Origin: Clostridiales bacterium | Lineage (GTDB): Bacteria > Bacillota > Clostridia > Christensenellales > Borkfalkiaceae | Direction: 5' to 3' | Length of the DNA stretch: 5,326 nt | Assembly (NCBI GenBank): GCA_003503945.1 | Contig: DOCD01000020.1 | Span: 412-5,737, forward strand | Part shown: positions 1 to 5,326 of the stretch, piece after piece | How the letters are laid out: every line of letters starts with the position of its first letter | Numbering within the stretch: the first letter of the stretch is position 1 | Position numbers and translations under genes: made by a program | Notes under the pieces: generated by a model | What the model saw: only the letters and a program-made list of their open reading frames with translations | Database searches by the model: none | Told to the model about the DNA's origin: nothing

Positions 1-45
1 CCTATGGGGAAGCTGTCTTTGCCGCGTAGGCAAAGACTGATGAGG
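1..45 (+). repeat. Palindromic intergenic repeat, copy 1 (left end cut by window)
   Basis: The sequence contains a perfect 9-bp stem, GTCTTTGCC (15-23) with GGCAAAGAC (29-37), around a 5-base loop. It is flanked by GGGGAAGCT on the left and TGATGAGG on the right. The same flanks, with a different inner stem, recur in the gap between the two genes (3144-3206). The visible CC-TAT-GGGG at the very start fits the loop end of a first hairpin whose left arm lies outside the window. There is no T-run after the stem, so it does not look like a standard intrinsic terminator. It ends 9 bases before the -35 box of the downstream promoter, so it should not be part of the kinase mRNA made from that promoter. 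Its function is unknown. Confidence 0.7.
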
Positions 46-54
46 TTAATTCTA

Positions 55-83
55 TTGACAAATTTCGCGCAATATAGTATCAT
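55..83 (+). promoter_or_regulatory. SigA-type promoter of the kinase-regulator operon
   Basis: A perfect -35 hexamer TTGACA (55-60) is followed by a 17-base spacer (61-77) and a -10 hexamer TATCAT (78-83), one mismatch from TATAAT. This is the optimal spacing for the housekeeping sigma factor. Transcription would start around position 90, leaving a leader of roughly 58 bases before the kinase start codon. No clear operator or extended -10 TGn is seen. The near-consensus boxes suggest fairly strong basal expression, which is inference. Confidence 0.8.
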
Positions 84-133
84 AGTTTTATAAAAATGGA
101 AAATTGTCGGCTTTGTGCGTTCTTTTACTTTTC

Positions 134-138
134 GGAGG
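134..138 (+). promoter_or_regulatory. Ribosome binding site of the hybrid kinase
   Basis: GGAGG lies 9 bases before the ATG at 148 and decides that start. An in-frame GTG at 115 lies upstream of this site, so starting there would place the Shine-Dalgarno inside the coding region. A second, out-of-frame ATG at 144 lies 5 bases from the GGAGG and stops after three codons (TAA at 153-155). Confidence 0.8.
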
Positions 139-147
139 TATAAATGT

Positions 148-3135
148 ATGATTAAAAAGCGGATTTTATTGGGGGCGGGCGCAACTTTTCTTACCGCCGC
201 GCTTGTGGTAATTATTGTAATTTATTCCATGTTCACATCCTCTCACATATTCAACGAAAGCGCGAATCACCTGTACGAGATTTACAATCAGGTGAATATT
301 ACCTTTTCGTCGATGGTCAGCAGGAACTGGAACGTTTTGCACGGCTGGTCGAATTACATAGAGGAAAAATCCAACAACGACGTTACGGCTATAACCGAAT
401 TTATCGAAAAGCGCAGGACGGATTGGGGCTTCACCAACTTCTATTTCATAAATAAGGACGGCGTAGGCAAGCTCACCAGACCCGATAAGGAAACGGGGGA
501 GGCTACGAGGGATTTGGATATATCCCCCGAGGACAGGGAGCGTATGCAGAAGGGCGACGTCGTGCTCGAAGGCAAGCGCGGCGGCGAAGTGCCCATTACG
601 CTTTTTACCATAAAGGTCGACAACACCTCGCAGGCTTACGAATACGACGGGTTCGAGTACGTCGCGATGGGTATAACCTTCGACAGGGAGGATATGACAA
701 AAACGCTGGATATAAACGCCTTCAACGGCGCGGGGCGCTGTTATATCACCGATGCGGACGGTAACGTACTTATGACCTCGGAATCGGAGGCTAAGGACGA
801 CGCGCACCATATCGACAACTTTTTAGATCACCTCGAAGAAGAAGCGGACACCGTGTTTACGGGCATGTCGCTCGAGGATATTACGGCGGGGCTCAAAAAG
901 GGCGAAAAGGGCGAAACGCTTTTCACCATTCACGGCACGGAGTATTATCTGTCCTATCAGCCGATAGAAACGGAAGGCGGAAACTCGCTCAACGACTGGA
1001 TGATGCTGGGTCTCGTTCCGTCGGATACGCTCAACCAGAGTATGGACGAGTTCCGTATCATTACGATAGCGGTTATGGCGGGCATATTCGTCCTGCTTGC
1101 GGCGGCGGGAGTAACCGTTGCGTTCGTTATGTACAGCAGGAACGTAAAGGAGCAGCAGATAAAGCTTAAATCCCGCGACGGGCTTTTCGACCTTTTGACG
1201 CGCAACACTAACGACGTATTCCTTCTGTTCTCGCCCGATACGTTCGCTTCGGAATATGTAAGCCCGAATATCGAGCGTATTCTGGGTATCGATTCGAAGC
1301 CCGTCCGCGATGACATACGAAATATCCTCGATACCGCCGTCGTCAAGCCGCCGAGGTTCACCAGCGAGGGCATAAAGCGCCTTCAACAGGGCTGCACGTG
1401 GGAGTCGGCGCTGCAGCTGAGGAATATTTCCACCGGCGACGTGTACTGGTTCAAGCTCATGCTTTACCGCTCCGTGTTCAACGGCGAGGACAGCTTCGTA
1501 ATGATGCTTTCCGACAGAACGAAGGAGCAGAGCATGAACGTCAAGCTCGAGCAGGCGCTGGGGGTCGCAAAGGCGGCGAACAGCGCGAAGAGCAACTTCC
1601 TTTCGAATATGTCGCACGATATCCGCACGCCGATGAACGCGATAATAGGCTTTGCGACGCTTATTGCAAAGGACGCGTACAACCCCGAGAAGGTTTTGGA
1701 ATACGTGCGCAAAATCACTTTTTCTAGCCAGCACCTTTTAGGATTAATCAACGATATCCTCGATATGAGCAAGATAGAGAGCGGCAAAACCTCGCTCAAT
1801 ATGGTGGAGTTCAGGCTTTCCGATTTACTCGAAGAGCTGTATTCGATGATGAACGCTCAGGCGAAAGCAAAGGGTCAGTCCTTCGAAATACACACGAAGG
1901 GCAACCTGCCCGACGTCGTGCTGGGCGACAAGCTGCGCTTGAATCAGATAATGATAAACCTTATGTCCAACGCCATTAAGTACACGCCCGAAAACGGAGA
2001 AATCACTATCGGCGTGGAGGCGCTCGAACAGAATATTCACAATCACGCGCACATAAAATTCTACGTAAAGGATAACGGCATAGGCATGAGCCCCGAGTTC
2101 GTCGAAACGATATTCGACCCGTTCACTCGCGAGGAAACCACGCTTACCAACAAGATACAGGGCACGGGGCTCGGTATGGCGATAACCAAAAACATAGTCG
2201 AGCTTATGGGCGGAACCATTTCCGTGGAAAGCGAACAGGGCAAGGGCAGCACCTTTACCGTCGAGCTCGAGCTGTCTACCGTGGAAACGGACGAGGACGA
2301 AAATTTCTGGATTAAACACAACATAACCCGCGCTCTCGTCGTCGACGACGAGGAATATATCTGCAAGGATATCCAGTCGCTTATGGAGGGCACGGGGGTT
2401 GAAATATCCTACGCGCTCAACGGTTTCAAGGCGGTCGAAATGGTCAACGAGGCGTGCGATAATAAAAAGGATTTCAATATCGTGCTTCTCGACTGGAAGA
2501 TGCCCGAAATCAACGGCATAGAAACGGCGAAGCTTATCCGCAAAAAGATAGGCAAGGAGGTGCCTATTCTCGTGCTTACCTCCTACGATTTCGCCGATAT
2601 CGAGGAAGAGGCGAAGGAGGCGGGTATAGATTTCTTGCTTGCAAAGCCCTTCTTCGTGTCCAACTTCCGCCGCGCCGTTTCCCAGCTGAAAGACGAGGAC
2701 AAGGTGGAAAACATCGTGGCGGCGGAGGAGGCGAAAACGGATATTTCGATCGCGGGGCTCAAAGTGCTCGCGGCGGAGGATAACGAAATCAACGCCGAAA
2801 TACTCGTCGACCTTCTGGATATGGAGGACGTTAAATGCGAAATCGCGGTAAACGGCAAGGAGGCGCTGGATAAATTCACCTCGAGCGCGCCCGGCACTTA
2901 CGACATAATATTAATGGACGTGCAGATGCCCGTAATGAACGGCTACGAAGCGACGCGCGCAATCCGCGAAAGCTCGCACCCCGACGCGCAGACAATCCCC
3001 ATACTCGCAATGACGGCGAACGCGTTCGACGACGACGTCAAAATGGCGCTCGACGCGGGTATGAACGCGCATATGGCAAAGCCCGTCGATATAGAAAAAC
3101 TCAAAGAAACAATCGCAAGCTTCAAAAACAAATAA
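148..3135 (+). CDS. Membrane hybrid sensor histidine kinase (Cache-like sensor, PAS, HisKA, HATPase, two REC domains)
   Basis: This 995-residue inner-membrane kinase should autophosphorylate in response to an outside signal and pass phosphate to receiver domains. The start at 148 is chosen from the GGAGG at 134-138 and the Lys-rich N-terminus just before the first membrane helix (about 5-27). Residues 28-303 form an extracytoplasmic region with two PAS-like stretches (one around FYFINKDG at 98-105, one around YITDADG at 199-205), resembling a double Cache sensor; its ligand is unknown. The second helix spans 304-329, with no HAMP seen after it. A cytoplasmic PAS domain covers about 345-461. 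HisKA carries the H-box SHDIRTP with phospho-acceptor His490. The ATPase has the N-box around Asn604/Asn608, DNGIGM (642-647), FDPF (656-659) and GTGLGM (672-677). REC1 (about 728-845) has Asp733, Asp734, Asp782, Thr811 and Lys833. REC2 (about 870-990) has Glu877, Asp878, Asp924, Thr956 and Lys978. All key residues are intact. There is no C-terminal HPt domain. The adjacent response regulator is the obvious partner, by context. Confidence 0.93.
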   Translation: MIKKRILLGAGATFLTAALVVIIVIYSMFTSSHIFNESANHLYEIYNQVNITFSSMVSRNWNVLHGWSNYIEEKSNNDVTAITEFIEKRRTDWGFTNFYFINKDGVGKLTRPDKETGEATRDLDISPEDRERMQKGDVVLEGKRGGEVPITLFTIKVDNTSQAYEYDGFEYVAMGITFDREDMTKTLDINAFNGAGRCYITDADGNVLMTSESEAKDDAHHIDNFLDHLEEEADTVFTGMSLEDITAGLKKGEKGETLFTIHGTEYYLSYQPIETEGGNSLNDWMMLGLVPSDTLNQSMDEFRIITIAVMAGIFVLLAAAGVTVAFVMYSRNVKEQQIKLKSRDGLFDLLTRNTNDVFLLFSPDTFASEYVSPNIERILGIDSKPVRDDIRNILDTAVVKPPRFTSEGIKRLQQGCTWESALQLRNISTGDVYWFKLMLYRSVFNGEDSFVMMLSDRTKEQSMNVKLEQALGVAKAANSAKSNFLSNMSHDIRTPMNAIIGFATLIAKDAYNPEKVLEYVRKITFSSQHLLGLINDILDMSKIESGKTSLNMVEFRLSDLLEELYSMMNAQAKAKGQSFEIHTKGNLPDVVLGDKLRLNQIMINLMSNAIKYTPENGEITIGVEALEQNIHNHAHIKFYVKDNGIGMSPEFVETIFDPFTREETTLTNKIQGTGLGMAITKNIVELMGGTISVESEQGKGSTFTVELELSTVETDEDENFWIKHNITRALVVDDEEYICKDIQSLMEGTGVEISYALNGFKAVEMVNEACDNKKDFNIVLLDWKMPEINGIETAKLIRKKIGKEVPILVLTSYDFADIEEEAKEAGIDFLLAKPFFVSNFRRAVSQLKDEDKVENIVAAEEAKTDISIAGLKVLAAEDNEINAEILVDLLDMEDVKCEIAVNGKEALDKFTSSAPGTYDIILMDVQMPVMNGYEATRAIRESSHPDAQTIPILAMTANAFDDDVKMALDAGMNAHMAKPVDIEKLKETIASFKNK

Positions 3136-3143
3136 GCTCGCGA

Positions 3144-3206
3144 AAGCCCTGCCCGTGGCTTCCCCTCGGGGGGAAGCTGTCCGCGGAGCGGACTGATGAG
3201 GGGCTT
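3144..3206 (+). repeat. Palindromic intergenic repeat, copy 2 (complete)
   Basis: This lies between the two genes and shares GGGGAAGCTGTC and GACTGATGAGG with copy 1 at 1-45. Three nested or adjacent stems are visible. An outer stem pairs AAGCCC (3144-3149) with GGGCTT (3201-3206). A first hairpin pairs GCTTCCCC (3158-3165) with GGGGAAGC (3170-3177) around TCGG. A second pairs GTCCGC (3179-3184) with GCGGAC (3188-3193) around GGA. The second hairpin corresponds to the 9-bp stem of copy 1, but its sequence differs beyond the shared GTC/GAC, so pairing is kept while bases change. CCCCTC (3162-3167) could alternatively pair with GAGGGG (3198-3203). There is no T-run, so it is not a standard intrinsic terminator. 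It would be transcribed within the operon mRNA and could affect stability or read-through, which is inference. Confidence 0.75.
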
Positions 3207-3223
3207 AACCATTAAAACAAAAA

Positions 3224-3230
3224 AGGAAAG
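3224..3230 (+). promoter_or_regulatory. Ribosome binding site of the response regulator
   Basis: AGGAAAG in an A-rich stretch lies just before the ATG at 3234, with 6 bases between AGGA and the start codon. It matches the anti-Shine-Dalgarno less well than the GGAGG of the kinase gene, so the regulator may be translated less strongly (inference). No promoter hexamers are convincing in the 98-base gap, which supports co-transcription with the kinase. Confidence 0.6.
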
Positions 3231-3233
3231 ACT

Positions 3234-5285
3234 ATGAGCGACAAGAAAAAGATTTTAATCGTAGACGACTCGGAAATGAACCGCGCGCTTCTTACCGATA
3301 TGCTGGAGGACGATTACGAAATTTTAGAAGCGGAAAACGGGCTCGAGGCGACGCAGATTCTGCACGCGCACGAGCTGGATATCTGCATAGTTCTTTTGGA
3401 TATCGTAATGCCCGTAATGGACGGCTTCGAAACGCTCGCCATGATGAACAAAAAGGGCTGGATAAAGAGCATACCCGTAATAATGATTTCCGCCGAAACC
3501 GCCTCCACGTATATGGACAGGGCGTACGGTCTGGGCGCGGTGGATTACATATCCCGCCCCTTCGACGAGCGCACCGTCCGCCACCGCGTGGACAGCAACG
3601 TTATTCTCGGCGAAAAGCAGCGCGAGCTTTCCTCCCGCCTTACCGAGCAAATTTACGAAAAAGAGAAAGACAACCGTCTTATGATAGAAATTCTTTCTCA
3701 TATAGTCGAGTTCCGTAACGGCGAAAGCGGGCTGCACGTTCTTCACGTACACGCCATAACCGAATTTCTTTTAAAGGAACTGCGTAAAAAAACCGACAAA
3801 TATTGCTTGAACCAAAAGGATATCTCGCTCATATGCAACGCTTCGGCGCTGCACGACGTCGGTAAAATATCCATACCGTCGGAGGTTTTAAATAAGCCCG
3901 GCAGGCTCACTCCCGAGGAGTTCGAGCAAATGAAGCTGCACACCGTCGAGGGCGCGAAAATGCTCAAAGACATTCCTATGCGCTCTGACGAGCCGCTCAT
4001 AAAAATCGCCTATCAGATTTGCCGCTGGCACCACGAAAGGTGGGACGGGCGGGGTTATCCCGACGGACTTAAAGGGGAGGAAATCCCCATTGCGGCGCAG
4101 GTGGTCGCGCTGGCGGACGTATACGACGCGCTCACAAGTAAGCGCGTATACAAGCCCGCGTTCCCGCCCGAAAAGGCTGTCGAAATGATTTTGAACGGCG
4201 AATGCGGCGCGTTCAACCCGTTGCTTTTGGAGTGCTTAAAGGACTCCGCCGATACGTTAAAGCAGGAGCTGACAGTCATATCACTCGGCAACGCCGCGGA
4301 TAAGGAAATACAAAACACCGTCGCGCACACATTAAAGACGGACGGCGCGGACGTATCCAACAGGACTATACGCCTTCTGGAGCACGAAAGGATGAAGTCG
4401 AAAATTCTTTCCGACCTTTCGAGGGAAATCATGTTCGAGTACAACAGCTCGCCCGAGATTATCACCCTTTCGGAGTGGGGCGCGGACTACCTCGGCATGC
4501 CCGTAACTATTGTCAACCCTTCGACGGACGCGTTCGGCACGGAAGTGTTCAAGCCCAAAGATTTCGCCCGCCTTCTGGAAAAAATGAAGAACACCTCGGC
4601 TGAAAATTCGGGCATTATGGAAAAATATATGCTCAACATAAAGGGCGAAAAGACGTGGTGCAAGGTCATCGCCAAAACCATGTGGTCGGATACCGAACCG
4701 CCCGAGTACGAGGGCGCCATAGGTAAAATCGTGGATATCAACGACGAAACCGAGGAGATGAAGAGCTTGGAGCTAAAAGCCAACCTCGACGCGGCTACGG
4801 GGCTTTTGAACCACGCGGCGGCGAAAGAGCGGATTACGAAATATCTCGAAGGCGAAAGCGTCGGCAAATATGCGTTCGTATTCTTCGATTTGGACGATTT
4901 CAAACAGGCGAACGACGTTTACGGGCATAAGTTCGGCGACGAGGTTTTGGCGCACGTCGCAAAAACTATCAAGAAGAACACTCGTAGCTCGGATATAGCG
5001 GCTCGTATGGGCGGCGACGAATTCATAATATTCATGTGTTACAGGGGCACTATAGAGGGGCAGATAAAGCGCATTTTTAACGCGCTTACGGGCTACTATA
5101 AGGAATTCCCCGTAAAGGTGAGCATGGGCGTGGCGCTGGGCGACGGCAGCATACGCGACTATGAAACGCTTTTCGAAATGGCGGATAAAGCGGCGTATCA
5201 TATCAAACACAACCACGCGGGCAAAAATTCTTACTGCTTCTACGACGATTCGCTTGCGGATATCAACACGGGCAGAGATACTTAA
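3234..5285 (+). CDS. Response regulator with c-di-GMP phosphodiesterase and diguanylate cyclase modules (REC, HD-GYP, PAS, GGDEF)
   Basis: This is a 683-residue soluble cytoplasmic protein with no signal peptide or membrane segment. REC (about 4-122) has Asp11, Asp12, phospho-acceptor Asp56 and Ser86, but Arg108 replaces the usual Lys (ISRPF instead of a KPF motif). A charged helical linker (about 123-150) leads to an HD-GYP domain (about 150-345). The expected metal ligands are all present: Glu164, His168, His207-Asp208, Lys211, His236, His266-His267 and Asp295, and the signature HHERWDGRGYP is complete (265 is Trp, motif 266-276). This family hydrolyses c-di-GMP. A PAS-like domain (about 389-510) ends in a PAC-type strand near 494-506. 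The GGDEF domain (about 515-672) has Asp552 in FFDLD, FKQAND and GHKFGDE, the active-site GGDEF (593-597), and an RxxD inhibitory site (Arg584-Asp587) exactly five residues before it. This family makes c-di-GMP from two GTP. The protein follows the kinase by 98 bases and is its likely phosphotransfer target. Which activity dominates cannot be told from sequence. Confidence 0.93.
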   Translation: MSDKKKILIVDDSEMNRALLTDMLEDDYEILEAENGLEATQILHAHELDICIVLLDIVMPVMDGFETLAMMNKKGWIKSIPVIMISAETASTYMDRAYGLGAVDYISRPFDERTVRHRVDSNVILGEKQRELSSRLTEQIYEKEKDNRLMIEILSHIVEFRNGESGLHVLHVHAITEFLLKELRKKTDKYCLNQKDISLICNASALHDVGKISIPSEVLNKPGRLTPEEFEQMKLHTVEGAKMLKDIPMRSDEPLIKIAYQICRWHHERWDGRGYPDGLKGEEIPIAAQVVALADVYDALTSKRVYKPAFPPEKAVEMILNGECGAFNPLLLECLKDSADTLKQELTVISLGNAADKEIQNTVAHTLKTDGADVSNRTIRLLEHERMKSKILSDLSREIMFEYNSSPEIITLSEWGADYLGMPVTIVNPSTDAFGTEVFKPKDFARLLEKMKNTSAENSGIMEKYMLNIKGEKTWCKVIAKTMWSDTEPPEYEGAIGKIVDINDETEEMKSLELKANLDAATGLLNHAAAKERITKYLEGESVGKYAFVFFDLDDFKQANDVYGHKFGDEVLAHVAKTIKKNTRSSDIAARMGGDEFIIFMCYRGTIEGQIKRIFNALTGYYKEFPVKVSMGVALGDGSIRDYETLFEMADKAAYHIKHNHAGKNSYCFYDDSLADINTGRDT

Positions 5286-5301
5286 AAACTAATTTGAAAG
5301 C

Positions 5302-5326
5302 CGCGGCGCGATAAAATCGCGCCGCG
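5302..5326 (+). terminator. Probable intrinsic terminator stem of the operon (cut by window end)
   Basis: A perfect 10-bp GC-rich stem pairs CGCGGCGCGA (5302-5311) with TCGCGCCGCG (5317-5326) around TAAAA, starting 16 bases after the stop codon of the response regulator. Its position and strength fit a rho-independent terminator, but the T-run that would confirm it would lie beyond the window. The AAAG at 5297-5300 just before the stem could pair with such a run. Confidence 0.65.

Noticed and set aside
15..50. Intrinsic terminator of an upstream gene at repeat copy 1
   Set aside because: The 9-bp stem is strong, but it is followed by TGATGAGGTTAATT with no T-run. A different termination role cannot be excluded because the upstream gene is not in the window.
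115..147. Upstream GTG start adding 11 residues to the kinase
   Set aside because: The extension would contain the GGAGG at 134-138, and GTG 115 has no Shine-Dalgarno of its own. The ATG at 148 has ideal spacing and begins a typical Lys-rich membrane N-terminus.
84..147. c-di-GMP riboswitch in the operon leader
   Set aside because: The leader is only about 58 bases, AT-rich and without the paired helices or conserved GNRA/receptor pattern of GEMM riboswitches.
166..810. Open frame of 214 codons on the - strand
   Set aside because: It is antisense to the membrane helix and sensor of the kinase. No domain or convincing ribosome binding site was seen.
1398..1727. Open frame of 109 codons on the + strand in another frame within the kinase gene
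   Set aside because: It overlaps the PAS-HisKA coding region fully and its Arg/Glu/Ala-rich product has no recognisable domain.
823..1734. Long open frame of 303 codons on the - strand inside the kinase gene
   Set aside because: It is antisense to the second membrane helix, the PAS domain and part of HisKA, which are clearly coding on the + strand. Its predicted protein is Arg/His/Val-rich without a recognisable domain, as expected for a shadow of codon bias.
3179..3206. Hammerhead ribozyme, suggested by CTGATGAG after a GTC-started stem in both repeats
   Set aside because: The core CUGAUGAG is present, but neither copy has a following stem II closed by a GAAA element and a returning stem III. 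The GTC also pairs with GAC in the hairpin instead of being positioned for cleavage.
2943..3212. Open frame of 89 codons on the - strand beginning inside repeat copy 2
   Set aside because: Its N-terminus (SPLRGQLPPEGKPRAG) is a translation of the palindromic repeat and the rest is antisense to REC2. Proteins with this kind of N-terminus are likely spurious annotations.

Overview
This window holds one compact two-gene signalling locus. Both genes lie on the + strand and almost nothing else is coding. The organism is most likely an anaerobic Firmicute of the Clostridia, possibly a gut lineage. The reasons are a strong SigA-type promoter and a GGAGG Shine-Dalgarno, the style of the hybrid kinase and of the REC/HD-GYP/GGDEF protein, and a palindromic intergenic repeat of a kind I associate with clostridial gut genomes. 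This placement is inference; there is no rRNA or other taxonomic marker here.

Layout. Positions 1-45 are the right part of a structured repeat cut by the window edge. Positions 55-83 are a near-consensus promoter (TTGACA, 17-base spacer, TATCAT). Positions 148-3135 encode a 995-residue membrane hybrid histidine kinase: two transmembrane helices around a Cache-like extracytoplasmic sensor, then PAS, HisKA, HATPase and two receiver domains. The 98-base gap that follows (3136-3233) holds a second copy of the repeat, in the same orientation, and a weak ribosome binding site, with no convincing promoter. Positions 3234-5285 encode a 683-residue response regulator with the order REC, HD-GYP, PAS, GGDEF. 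It carries both a c-di-GMP phosphodiesterase module and a diguanylate cyclase module, and the active-site motifs of both look intact. A GC-rich perfect hairpin at 5302-5326 closes the window and is probably the stem of the operon terminator.

Working together (inference): an extracellular cue read by the kinase would set the phosphorylation of the response regulator's REC domain, which would shift the balance between c-di-GMP synthesis and breakdown. The kinase is a hybrid without an HPt domain and the regulator also has none, so a classical phosphorelay would need an HPt protein encoded elsewhere, unless the kinase domain phosphorylates the regulator directly.

The most notable points are the two opposing c-di-GMP enzymes in one phospho-controlled chain, an Arg in place of the conserved receiver Lys in that chain, and the two repeat copies whose inner stems differ in sequence but keep their pairing. 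I see nothing that amounts to a clearly new class of system.
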